From the NCBI GenBank assembly GCA_902763885.1, contig CACWTU010000008.1:130427-184090 (forward strand): a stretch of 53,664 bases of DNA. Direction: 5' to 3'. The notes below the pieces were generated by a model. That model was not told the origin of the DNA. It ran no database searches and was given only the letters and a program-made list of their open reading frames with translations. Positions 9,265 through 17,941 of the stretch are shown in pieces (positions within the stretch are counted from its first letter, which is position 1; each line of letters opens with the position of its first letter). The translations under genes were made by a program, and so were the position numbers. Source of the DNA: an uncultured Bacteroidales bacterium. Lineage in GTDB: Bacteria > Bacteroidota > Bacteroidia > Bacteroidales > Bacteroidaceae.

Positions 9265-9272
9265 CGAAGTTA
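9265..9272 (-). promoter_or_regulatory. Probable -7 box of the hisH-lysA operon
   Basis: TAACTTCG on the minus strand differs from TAnnTTTG at one position. It lies 25 bases before the hisH start and is the only candidate in the divergent gap to ileS. Confidence 0.4.
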
Positions 9273-9316
9273 CTAAAAATGAGAGCTCGCATCTCTAATA
9301 TTAATTATAAAATGAC

Positions 9317-9324
9317 TAAATTTG
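9317..9324 (+). promoter_or_regulatory. -7 box for ileS
   Basis: TAAATTTG matches the Bacteroidota consensus and lies 64 bases before the ileS ATG at 9389. It is divergent from the hisH promoter. No T-box-like leader was seen. Confidence 0.6.
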
Positions 9325-9388
9325 CGGCAAATTACGAGGCGGGGGCCTCGATTTTGAGTAGTAATCATTTGAATATCAGATACTTGAA

Positions 9389-12300
9389 ATGAAAAAGTTC
9401 GCTGAGCGTGGACAACTTGACTTGTCAAAGGTCAACAAGGAAGTGTTGGAAGACTGGCTTAAGGAGGATCTTTTTGCACGCAGCATAAAGGAGCGTGAGG
9501 GATGTCCTTCATTCGTGTTCTATGAGGGTCCTCCCTCGGCTAATGGAATGCCCGGCATCCACCACGTCATGGCACGTACCATCAAGGACACATTCTGCCG
9601 TTACAAGACCATGTGCGGCTATCAGGTTAACCGTAAGGCCGGATGGGATACCCACGGACTGCCGGTTGAACTTGGTGTCGAGAAGAAACTGGGAATAACC
9701 AAAGAGGATATCGGCAAGAAGATATCGGTTGATGACTACAACATGAACTGTCGTACCGAGGTTATGAAATACAAGGCTCACTGGAGTGACCTGACTCAGA
9801 AAATCGGTTACTGGGTGGACCTTGACAACCCTTACATTACATACGATAACCGTTACATAGAGACTCTCTGGTGGCTGCTTAAGCAGTTATACGGCAAGGG
9901 TTATCTTTATAAAGGATATACAATCCAGCCCTATTCACCCGCAGCAGGTACAGGCCTTTCAAGCCATGAGTTGAACCAACCCGGTTGCTACCGTGACGTG
10001 AAGGATACCACCGTGACCGCACAGTTCACGATGACCGATCCCAAACCTGAGATGACAGGGTGGGGCACACCTGTGTTCCTGGCATGGACCACAACCCCGT
10101 GGACTCTGCCTTCAAACACAGCCCTTTGCGTGGGTAACAAGATTGACTACGTTGCAGTACGCACTTATAATCCCTATAACGGTCAGCCTGTAACTGCAGT
10201 AATGGCAAAGGAACGTCTTGCTGCATACTTTGACGTGAAAGGTGCAGAACTTGCACTTGACTCATACAAACAGGGCGACAAGGTTATCCCTTATCAGATT
10301 GTAGGTGAGTACAAGGGTTCTGATCTGGTTGGGATGCACTACAAGCAGCTCTTCCCGTGGGTAAAGCCCGTATTCAAGGCTGAGGATGGTTCAATCCAGA
10401 CTTCAGACGCCGGTTTCCGCGTAATACCCGGTGATTATGTAACCACTGAGGATGGTACCGGTATAGTACACATAGCACCTACATTCGGTGCCGATGACGC
10501 ATTCGTGGCCAAGGCCGCCGGCATACCTTCGCTCTTCATGATCAACCGCAAGATGGAGACCCGTCCAATGGTTGACTTTACCGGCAAGTACTGGCTGATG
10601 GATGAGCTGGATCCTGATTTCGTAAAGAACTGCGTTGATGCAGACCTTTACAAGGAATATCAGGGTGCTTACGTAAAGAACGCCTATGATCCCAAGTTCA
10701 ACGAGGGCGGCAAGTATGATGAGGCTGCCGCTTCAAAGGCTGAGGATCTGAATGTATATCTGTGCATCCGCATGAAGCAGGATGGCACAGCCTTCAAGAT
10801 AGAGAAACACGTACACAACTATCCCCACTGTTGGCGTACTGACAAGCCTGTACTCTACTATCCTTTGGACAGTTGGTTCATCAAGGCATCGGCCGCCCGT
10901 GAGCGCATGATGGAACTCAACAACACCATCAAGTGGAAACCTGAGTCAACAGGTACAGGCCGTTTCGGAAAGTGGCTTGAGAACCTGAATGACTGGAACC
11001 TGAGCCGTAGCCGTTATTGGGGCACTCCGCTGCCTATCTGGCGCAACGATGATGGTGACGAACTCTGCATCGGCTCAGTTGAGGAACTTTACAATGAGAT
11101 TGAGAAATCAGTCAAGGCCGGCGTGATGAAATCCAACCCATTTAAGGAGAAAGGTTTTGTACCCGGTGTATATACAGCTGAAAACTACGATAAGATAGAC
11201 CTGCACCGTCCGTATGTTGATGATATCGTACTGGTATCAGAGGCAGGCCACCCGATGAAACGTGAGCTTGACCTGATAGACGTCTGGTTTGACAGCGGTG
11301 CAATGCCGTTCGCACAGATGCACTATCCGTTTGAGAACAAGGAGCTGATAGACAACGGTACCGTATTCCCGGCCGATTTCATTGCCGAGGGTGTGGACCA
11401 GACACGCGGTTGGTTCTATACGCTGCATGCCATTGCAACAATGGTCAAGAACGGAGTATCGTTCAAGACTGTAATATCAAACGGTCTTGTTCTTGACAAG
11501 AACGGCAACAAGATGTCAAAGCGTCTGGGTAATGCCGTAGATCCGTTTGAGGAGATTGAGAAATTCGGCAGCGATGCCCTGCGTTGGTACATGATAACCA
11601 ACGCCCAGCCTTGGGATAACCTCAAGTTTGATGAGGAGGGCGTGAAGGATGTTACCCGCAAGTTCTTCGGCACACTGCATAACACATACAAGTTCTTTGC
11701 ACAGTATGCCAATGTGGATGGCTTTACCAACTCAGAGGCTCAGATTCCGTCCAGTGAGCGTCCCGTTATGGACCGCTGGATATTGAGTGAACTCAATTCA
11801 CTGACCCGTGAGGTCCGTGAGAGCCTTGATGACTATGAGCCTACACGTGCCGGCCGTTTGGTTACCAATTTTGTAAATGACTACCTGTCAAACTGGTACG
11901 TTCATCTTACCCGTGACCGTTACTGGGGCAGTAGCATGAGCAGCGATAAGCTGGCTGCATATCAGACTCTTTATACATGCCTGGAGACCGTAGCCAGACT
12001 GATGTCACCCATTGCTCCGTTCTATTCAGACCGTCTGTACCGTGACCTGACAGCAGTTACTGCAGGTGCTCCGCAGTCAGTTCATCTGGCTGAGTTCCCC
12101 AAGTGCAACGATGCTCTTGTTGACAAGGAACTCGAGACCCGCATGGAGCTGGCACAGAAACTGACATCAATGGTGCTGGCACTGCGTAAGCGTGATGACG
12201 TAAAGATCAACGTGCGCAAGCCGTTACAGAAGATACTTATTCCCGTTACCGCTGAGCTCCGTTCGCACCTGGAGCCTGTCAAGGAACTTATCCGCGATGA

Positions 12301-12871
12301 GGTCAATGTAAAGGAGGTTGAGTTCGTTGAAGGTGCCACAAGCGTTTTGGTCAAGAAGGTAAAGTGCAACTTCAAGGTTCTGGGCAAGAAATTCGGCCCA
12401 CTCATGAAGGGCGTTGCTGCGGCCGTACAGAACATGAGTCAGGAGGATGTGGCCAAACTTGAGCAGGAGGGCAGTTTCACATTTGACATTAACGGTACAC
12501 CCGCCACTGTCGATACCACTGAGGTTGAGATCTTCAGTGAGGATATTCCGGGATGGGTGGTAGCCAATGAGGGTACGCTCACCGTTGCTCTTGACATTCA
12601 ACTTACCGATGAGCTCAAGCGCGAGGGTATTGCCCGTGAACTCAAGAAGAGGATTCAGGATATGCGTAAGCTTACAGGCCTGGAGATAACAGACCGTATC
12701 AAGGTGATGTTGAGTTCCGGTGCTGAGACTGACGCTGCTGTCAAAGAGTATGAGGAGTGGATCAAGAGTCAGGTTCTGGCTGATTCAATTGAACTTGTTC
12801 CCGATATGGAACAGGGTGAAGACATCTCTTTTGACGACTATTCATTCAAACTGAAAATAGAGAAAAAATAA
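9389..12871 (+). CDS. ileS: Isoleucyl-tRNA synthetase, IleRS2 type with GxHH signature
   Basis: Charges tRNA-Ile with isoleucine. The 1160-residue class I synthetase has the family landmarks: ANGMPG before the signature (51-56), WDTHGLPVE, the CP1 editing domain (about 190-450), and KMSKRLGN near residue 708. The anticodon-binding and C-terminal domains follow. The C-terminus lacks the paired CxxC zinc motif of IleRS1 and ends in a beta-rich domain, as in eukaryote-like IleRS2. The canonical HxGH catalytic motif is replaced by Gly56-Ile57-His58-His59, a swap reported to make IleRS2 highly resistant to mupirocin. It is first in a cluster with a DksA-like gene, lspA and a DUF4296 lipoprotein. 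Confidence 0.96.
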   Translation: MKKFAERGQLDLSKVNKEVLEDWLKEDLFARSIKEREGCPSFVFYEGPPSANGMPGIHHVMARTIKDTFCRYKTMCGYQVNRKAGWDTHGLPVELGVEKKLGITKEDIGKKISVDDYNMNCRTEVMKYKAHWSDLTQKIGYWVDLDNPYITYDNRYIETLWWLLKQLYGKGYLYKGYTIQPYSPAAGTGLSSHELNQPGCYRDVKDTTVTAQFTMTDPKPEMTGWGTPVFLAWTTTPWTLPSNTALCVGNKIDYVAVRTYNPYNGQPVTAVMAKERLAAYFDVKGAELALDSYKQGDKVIPYQIVGEYKGSDLVGMHYKQLFPWVKPVFKAEDGSIQTSDAGFRVIPGDYVTTEDGTGIVHIAPTFGADDAFVAKAAGIPSLFMINRKMETRPMVDFTGKYWLMDELDPDFVKNCVDADLYKEYQGAYVKNAYDPKFNEGGKYDEAAASKAEDLNVYLCIRMKQDGTAFKIEKHVHNYPHCWRTDKPVLYYPLDSWFIKASAARERMMELNNTIKWKPESTGTGRFGKWLENLNDWNLSRSRYWGTPLPIWRNDDGDELCIGSVEELYNEIEKSVKAGVMKSNPFKEKGFVPGVYTAENYDKIDLHRPYVDDIVLVSEAGHPMKRELDLIDVWFDSGAMPFAQMHYPFENKELIDNGTVFPADFIAEGVDQTRGWFYTLHAIATMVKNGVSFKTVISNGLVLDKNGNKMSKRLGNAVDPFEEIEKFGSDALRWYMITNAQPWDNLKFDEEGVKDVTRKFFGTLHNTYKFFAQYANVDGFTNSEAQIPSSERPVMDRWILSELNSLTREVRESLDDYEPTRAGRLVTNFVNDYLSNWYVHLTRDRYWGSSMSSDKLAAYQTLYTCLETVARLMSPIAPFYSDRLYRDLTAVTAGAPQSVHLAEFPKCNDALVDKELETRMELAQKLTSMVLALRKRDDVKINVRKPLQKILIPVTAELRSHLEPVKELIRDEVNVKEVEFVEGATSVLVKKVKCNFKVLGKKFGPLMKGVAAAVQNMSQEDVAKLEQEGSFTFDINGTPATVDTTEVEIFSEDIPGWVVANEGTLTVALDIQLTDELKREGIARELKKRIQDMRKLTGLEITDRIKVMLSSGAETDAAVKEYEEWIKSQVLADSIELVPDMEQGEDISFDDYSFKLKIEKK

Positions 12872-12902
12872 CAATAACCTTAACCAATTAAATTTCCCCG
12901 CT

Positions 12903-13280
12903 ATGGCAGAGAAAAACCGCTATTCTGATGAGGAACTTGAAGAGTTCCGCCAGATTATCAATGAAAAACTTGAAGTTGCTCAGAGAGATTACGATGCACT
13001 CAAGGCATCACTGATGAATGCAGACAACAACAGTACAGACGACACTTCTCCCACTTACAAGGTTCTTGAAGAGGGTGCCAACACCCTTTCAAAGGAGGAG
13101 ACCACTCGTCTTGCACAGCGCCAGATGAAGTTCATCCAGTCACTTCAGGCTGCTCTTGTACGCATTGAGAACAAGACTTACGGTATTTGCCGTGAGACAG
13201 GCAAACTTATACCTAAGGAGCGCCTGCGTGCCGTACCTCACGCTACACTCTGTATTGAGGCTAAGCAGAACAAACATTGA
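12903..13280 (+). CDS. TraR/DksA-family protein with incomplete zinc finger
   Basis: This 125-residue protein has an N-terminal coiled-coil-like helical pair (about 5-85) and the DksA-type C-terminal segment YGICRETGKLIPKERLRAVP. Classical DksA/TraR proteins have four zinc cysteines (two CxxC). Here only two cysteines remain, in GICRE and ATLCIEA, so a normal zinc site is unlikely. DksA modulates RNA polymerase with ppGpp, and whether this variant does is unknown. The gene is 31 bases after ileS and 9 bases before lspA. Confidence 0.85.
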   Translation: MAEKNRYSDEELEEFRQIINEKLEVAQRDYDALKASLMNADNNSTDDTSPTYKVLEEGANTLSKEETTRLAQRQMKFIQSLQAALVRIENKTYGICRETGKLIPKERLRAVPHATLCIEAKQNKH

Positions 13281-13289
13281 TTTCTATTT

Positions 13290-13970
13290 ATGGATAACTT
13301 TCAGCCGGAGAGCAGCAAGTGTTCCCGTCAGGGACGTATTGCACTGATAATAATCCTGTCAGTGCTGATAATTGACCAGATTATCAAGGTCTTGGTTAAG
13401 ACAGGCATGTCTCTGGGCGAAAGCATCGACATAACTCCGTGGTTCAAGATACTGTTTGTCGAGAATAACGGTATGGCCTTTGGAATGGAGATTATAGGCA
13501 AGTTGTTCCTCTCTTTATTCCGAATAGGCGCCATAGGTTTCTTCATCTGGTACCTCATCAGAATTATCAACAAGGGATTCCCTACAGGGTATATCGTAAC
13601 GGTATCATTCGTGATAGCCGGTGCTGTGGGGAATCTCCTGGATTGCATGTTCTACGGCCTGCTATTCAGTGAGAGTACGTTCGGCCCCGACGGTCTGGCA
13701 ACGATGGTTCCGTTTGGTCAGGGCTATGCTCCGTTCCTGTACGGTAAGGTGGTGGATATGTTCTATTTCCCGCTTTGGACATGGCCGGAATGGATGCCTT
13801 TTGTAGGAGGTGACATCTTTTTCCGTCCGGTATTCAATTTTGCCGATTCATGTATCACCTGCGGTGTAATAGCATTGCTTCTCTTCTATACCAAGGTGGT
13901 AAATATGGGGCTTCATTACGTTGATCCTGAGAATTCCGGAACAAAAGAGGATTCTGATGAGAAAGATTGA
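13290..13970 (+). CDS. lspA: Lipoprotein signal peptidase (signal peptidase II)
   Basis: Cleaves signal peptides of diacylated prolipoproteins in the inner membrane. The 226-residue protein has four predicted membrane segments. Conserved blocks include LIIDQIIK, ENNGMAFGM, GAVGNLLDC, VVDMF and FNFADSCIT; the last two carry the two catalytic aspartates. It is longer than the roughly 165 residues of E. coli LspA. The extra residues are mostly a loop between GNLLD and VVDMF and a Trp/Pro-rich stretch after it, a Bacteroidota trait. The DUF4296 lipoprotein start overlaps its end. Confidence 0.93.
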   Translation: MDNFQPESSKCSRQGRIALIIILSVLIIDQIIKVLVKTGMSLGESIDITPWFKILFVENNGMAFGMEIIGKLFLSLFRIGAIGFFIWYLIRIINKGFPTGYIVTVSFVIAGAVGNLLDCMFYGLLFSESTFGPDGLATMVPFGQGYAPFLYGKVVDMFYFPLWTWPEWMPFVGGDIFFRPVFNFADSCITCGVIALLLFYTKVVNMGLHYVDPENSGTKEDSDEKD

Positions 13971-14772
13971 TGTACTGATTCTCCTGATGCTGCTCCCAAT
14001 GCTTTGCGGCTGTAGGCTGAAGCGTCCGGAAAGCGTTCTGTCTCCCAAGAAGATGGAGCAGTTTCTGTATGATTATCATATGGCTCAGGCTATCGGTCAG
14101 GATCTGCCTCAGAATGAGAAATATACAACAGGTGCATATGTTGATTGGGCGTATAAAAGAAACAATATAACCAAAGAGGAGTTTGAACGTTCGTTAATAT
14201 GGTATACCCGTTATCCCAAGGAGCTGTCCAAAATATACAAGCGTCTTTCAAACAGGATTGATGACGAGTACAAGGCTGTCAGCAAATCTCTTTCCCAGAT
14301 TGAAAAAAAGTCTTTTTCCATTCAGTCCGGTGACAGTGTGGATTTGTGGTATCTTGACAGGACTGCACTGTTGAATACCTCTGCGTATATGAATAAACTG
14401 ACCTATCATATCAATAGGGATACCACATTCTATAAGGGTGATACGGTTTGTCTGGGTTTGTACGGTACATTTGTTTCTGTTGATTCCGTTGTATCCCAGT
14501 ATGCGCATATTTCTCTTTCTGCATATTATGATGACGGAATCACTACTGCTGATACTGTGATAAGGAGCAGTGGCCTGGTTTCTCTGAGCGTTGTTCTGGA
14601 TACGGCAAAGACACTCTCCAATATAAGCGGTGCCGTAAGTTATCTGGATTATACGGACAACCGTAATGCTTTGTTGATACTCTCAGATATGGAACTGATG
14701 AGATATCATGAGAAAGCGGTTCCGGATACGGTCAGTACAGCAGAATCACAGGTTTCTTCTGCGGAACTCTGA
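13957..14772 (+). CDS. DUF4296-domain lipoprotein
   Basis: I choose the ATG at 13957 (MRKIDVLILLMLLPMLCGC), overlapping lspA by 14 bases, because it begins a clean lipoprotein signal with a Cys at residue 19. The ORF opens 36 bases earlier but then lacks a signal. The protein has 271 residues. Residues about 24-105 fit DUF4296 (KMEQFLYDYHMAQAI, then a helical segment), which in Bacteroidota commonly sits next to lspA. The remainder is a beta-rich, Thr/Ser-rich domain of unknown function. Its last 27 bases overlap the convergent RNA methyltransferase gene. Confidence 0.8.
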   Translation: MRKIDVLILLMLLPMLCGCRLKRPESVLSPKKMEQFLYDYHMAQAIGQDLPQNEKYTTGAYVDWAYKRNNITKEEFERSLIWYTRYPKELSKIYKRLSNRIDDEYKAVSKSLSQIEKKSFSIQSGDSVDLWYLDRTALLNTSAYMNKLTYHINRDTTFYKGDTVCLGLYGTFVSVDSVVSQYAHISLSAYYDDGITTADTVIRSSGLVSLSVVLDTAKTLSNISGAVSYLDYTDNRNALLILSDMELMRYHEKAVPDTVSTAESQVSSAEL

Positions 14773-15504
14773 ACACACAATAGCCGTGGCTATGGCAACA
14801 TTGAGAGACTCTGATGTGGGGGCTCCCTTAGGCCAGTTGGGTATGTAAAGTTTATGTGTTACCGATTGCTTTATTTCCGGGGTTATTCCGTTGCCTTCAT
14901 TCCCCATTATGATTACGCCGTTTGCGGATAGCTTGGTATCATAAATTATTTCACCGTCAAGGAATGTGCCGTAAACCGGCACGCTTTCAGGTAATTCTTT
15001 TATACTTTGCTTAAGGTCTGTATAGTGTACTCTTACCCTTGCCAATGCACCCATGGTGGCCTGCACTGCTTTGGGGTTGTAAATGTCGGCCGTGCCTTTT
15101 GAGCAGAATACATCCTTTATTCCAAACCAGTCTGCCAGACGTATTATTGTGCCCAGATTGCCTGGGTCCTGTACATCGTCTAATGCAAGAACTAGGTTGT
15201 TTTGAGCAGTATCTGACATTTTGATTTCACTCTTAGGTATGCGGAATACGGCAAGTACATCCTGTGGGGACTGGAGATGGCTGGCACGTTTCAGTTCATC
15301 GGTAGTGACTGATTCTATGCGTTCTGCCGGAATGTTTCTATGGCAGTCAAGCCAGTCCTGGGTAGCTGCCAGCAAGGTACAACTGAATTTACCTGTAAGT
15401 TCCAGTACGGTTTTGTGTCCCTCTGCAATAAAAAGACCTTTTTCTGTGCGGAATTTCTTATGTTCCAGACTCTTGATGTTCTTTATGTCGTTCTTGCTCA
15501 GCAT
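14746..15504 (-). CDS. TrmH/SpoU-family RNA 2'-O-methyltransferase
   Basis: This 252-residue protein has an N-terminal substrate-binding domain (about 1-95, KFRTEKGLFIAEGHKTV). The C-terminal SPOUT domain carries the three knot motifs: LALDDVQDPGNLGTIIR, IIMGNEGNGI and LYIPNWPKGAPTSESLNVA. Relatives methylate ribose in 23S rRNA or tRNA, and the exact target cannot be read from the sequence. The 3' end overlaps the convergent DUF4296 gene by 27 bases. A TATCTTTA box (minus strand, 15525-15532) precedes it. Confidence 0.88.
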   Translation of the reverse strand: MLSKNDIKNIKSLEHKKFRTEKGLFIAEGHKTVLELTGKFSCTLLAATQDWLDCHRNIPAERIESVTTDELKRASHLQSPQDVLAVFRIPKSEIKMSDTAQNNLVLALDDVQDPGNLGTIIRLADWFGIKDVFCSKGTADIYNPKAVQATMGALARVRVHYTDLKQSIKELPESVPVYGTFLDGEIIYDTKLSANGVIIMGNEGNGITPEIKQSVTHKLYIPNWPKGAPTSESLNVAIATAIVCSEFRRRNL

Positions 15505-15524
15505 ACTCTGTATTTAAGTGTGTG

Positions 15525-15532
15525 TAAAGATA
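15525..15532 (-). promoter_or_regulatory. -7 box for the RNA methyltransferase gene
   Basis: On the minus strand this reads TATCTTTA, one mismatch from TAnnTTTG, 20 bases before the start at 15504. Confidence 0.45.
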
Positions 15533-15552
15533 GTTATTTTTTGCAACCATAC

Positions 15553-15583
15553 TTTGCAAGGCGATGGAGTTTGCTTAAATTTG
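15553..15583 (+). promoter_or_regulatory. Full Bacteroidota promoter for tamL
   Basis: A -33 TTTG at 15553-15556 is separated by 19 bases from the -7 box TAAATTTG at 15576-15583. This is one of the best consensus promoters in the window, 24 bases before the tamL start. Confidence 0.75.
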
Positions 15584-15606
15584 TAAGTTAAAGACAAATT
15601 ATAAGC

Positions 15607-17892
15607 ATGAACTGGATTAAGCTGAAAATAATGGCCTGCCTTACCCTTATTTTAGGGTTGGCATCCTGTTCTGTTTATAAATATGTACCGGAGGGTGAGC
15701 GCCTTCTGAACAAGGTTGAAGTTACATCGGCCGATAGGGTTGTCGCAGATGTTACCAAGTACAGGAATCTTTCGCATCAGACTCCCAATTCACGTTGGTT
15801 CGGTCTGTTCCGATTTCCGCTAAGGATGTATTCTCTGTCTGGAAAACGTACCGGTGAGGCGCCCGTCATTTATGATCAGTTGCTGTCGGAGGCTTCATGT
15901 GCTGACATGGAGCGTTCTCTGATTAACTCCGGCTACCTGAATGCAGACGTTACCATGTCAACCAGGAATGGCCGCCGTCCCAAGACTACGGTACGTTATA
16001 AGCTTAATCCGGGAAAGATGTTCGTGGTTGATACTGTCAGGATAACTGTTCAGGACAGTACCATTAATCGTATCATTAATGATGATTCCAGGCATTCACT
16101 TCTGGTTCCTGGCATGAATCTGGATGCAGATATCCTTAATGAAGAACGTAACCGTATTGTCAATCTGGTTCATCGTTATGGCTATTACCGTTTCAACAAG
16201 GATTATATATCATTTGTGGCAGATACTGCACGCGGTAGTGACAAGGTGGGCTTGAGAATGATTGTTGAGGCTGAAGGAGTCGATGAAGATGGAAATGTGC
16301 GCCCGCACAGGCAATATTATATCTCATCTGTTGATTATTATCTCACGGACAAGAACGGTAATATGCCGGGCAAGTCTGTCGCTGCTGCTGTTGATACACT
16401 TAATGGTTTTACGCTTACGTACCCGGGTAATGATGAAAAATCCGCTTTACGTCCGGAGGTCATAGGCAGCCATTCTTTCCTGAGAGACGGAATGCTGTAT
16501 AATTCAGATTCCACCTCCAAGACCTATTCATCACTTTCCCGTTTGGGCATTTTGAAGTATTCTGACATACGTTACGATACGGTTCCTGGAGCTGCCGATA
16601 AGATTATGGCAAATGTATCGCTTGTAAGTTTGCCTAAACATTCATTTGCTTTTGAAATTGAAGGAACAAATACGGCCGGTGATCTTGGCGCAGCCGCTTC
16701 CATGTCATTTACGGACAGGAATCTGTTCCGTGGTTCGGAGCAGCTTTCCATCAAACTGCGTGGTGCGTATGAGTCAATTTCCAATCTGCCAGGCTATTCC
16801 GGCGATACGTATATGGAATACGGAATGGAGGCTAATCTGGATTTTCCTGAATTTCTGGCGCCGTTTATGAGTCAGGAGTTGCAGCGTAAGAGTCAGGCCA
16901 CTTCCAGATTCAGTTTGAAGATCAACGCACAAAGCCGTCCTGAGTTTCAGAAAACAATCTTCTCTGCAGGATGGAGTTATATGTGGAGCGATTCATGGAA
17001 GATGAGTCATAAACTTGATGTGTTGGATCTGAACTATCTCGTGGTTCCTTGGATATCAGATCATTTCAGGGCTGAATATCTTGATTCTGTCAAGTCAGCC
17101 AGATCAATCCTCAAATATAACTACGAGGATCTTCTTATAACCAAACTGGGCTATACGTTCTATTATTCTAATGCCAGTATGAATTCTACGGCTCAATTCC
17201 AATATTCTGTACGTGTAGGTGTGGAGACATCGGGTAATATGTTCAATCTGTTGGCCGAGCCTATGAATTTTGAGCAGAATGATGCAGGGCAGTATATGGT
17301 GTTTGGTGTTGCATTTGCACAGTACGCCAAACATGATTTCTCCTTTACGGCAAACTGGCGTATGGATAGGATGAACAATCTCGTCGCTCATTTGGAGTGG
17401 GGTGTGGCAGTTCCTTATGGTAATTCCACCAGTTTGCCTTTTGAAAAGCGTTATTTTGCCGGTGGAGCCAATAGTGTCCGCGGATGGTCTGTACGTGAGT
17501 TGGGACCTGGCGTTTTTAGCGGTGATGACAAGGCTATAGATTATATTAAACATTCTGGTGATATAAAAATAGGAGCAAGCGTAGAATATCGCTCCAAGCT
17601 TTTCTGGAAAGTTAATGGTGCTGCATTTGTTGATGCAGGTAACATATGGACTATCCGTGAATATGCCGAGCAGCCAGGAGGTGAATTCAGCTTTGACTCT
17701 TTCTATAAGCAGATTGCAGTTTCTTACGGTTTGGGACTGCGGTTTGATTTCGGTTTTCTTGTGCTGAGACTTGACGGCGGAATGAAGGCTTATAATCCTG
17801 CCGGCTCCACTCTGTACAGAAGACTTCCTTTGGTACATCCCGATATGAGCAGGGATTTTGCTTTCCACCTTGCGGTGGGTTATCCGTTCTGA
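15607..17892 (+). CDS. tamL: TamL-type BamA/TamA-family outer-membrane lipoprotein
   Basis: This 761-residue protein has a lipoprotein signal ending in LGLASC (Cys22). POTRA-like repeats occupy about residues 25-320, with strands typical of Omp85 proteins. A C-terminal Omp85 beta-barrel (about 370-761) contains the RYFAGGANSVRGW motif and ends in GYPF. In Bacteroidota a lipidated TamA homologue called TamL pairs with TamB to move lipids or proteins to the outer membrane, and this is the best match. tamB is not next to it. A plain BamA is less likely because of the lipobox and the few POTRAs. The symbol is by family resemblance. Confidence 0.85.
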   Translation: MNWIKLKIMACLTLILGLASCSVYKYVPEGERLLNKVEVTSADRVVADVTKYRNLSHQTPNSRWFGLFRFPLRMYSLSGKRTGEAPVIYDQLLSEASCADMERSLINSGYLNADVTMSTRNGRRPKTTVRYKLNPGKMFVVDTVRITVQDSTINRIINDDSRHSLLVPGMNLDADILNEERNRIVNLVHRYGYYRFNKDYISFVADTARGSDKVGLRMIVEAEGVDEDGNVRPHRQYYISSVDYYLTDKNGNMPGKSVAAAVDTLNGFTLTYPGNDEKSALRPEVIGSHSFLRDGMLYNSDSTSKTYSSLSRLGILKYSDIRYDTVPGAADKIMANVSLVSLPKHSFAFEIEGTNTAGDLGAAASMSFTDRNLFRGSEQLSIKLRGAYESISNLPGYSGDTYMEYGMEANLDFPEFLAPFMSQELQRKSQATSRFSLKINAQSRPEFQKTIFSAGWSYMWSDSWKMSHKLDVLDLNYLVVPWISDHFRAEYLDSVKSARSILKYNYEDLLITKLGYTFYYSNASMNSTAQFQYSVRVGVETSGNMFNLLAEPMNFEQNDAGQYMVFGVAFAQYAKHDFSFTANWRMDRMNNLVAHLEWGVAVPYGNSTSLPFEKRYFAGGANSVRGWSVRELGPGVFSGDDKAIDYIKHSGDIKIGASVEYRSKLFWKVNGAAFVDAGNIWTIREYAEQPGGEFSFDSFYKQIAVSYGLGLRFDFGFLVLRLDGGMKAYNPAGSTLYRRLPLVHPDMSRDFAFHLAVGYPF

Positions 17893-17941
17893 CCATTAAA
17901 AAACACTATGATTATGAAGAAGGTAAAAAGACAACATAAAA

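Noticed and set aside
4456-9388. A lysine riboswitch or T-box leader before lysC or ileS
   Set aside because: The gaps before lysC (39 bases) and between hisH and ileS (149 bases) are too short or hold only promoter boxes, and no conserved leader motif was seen.
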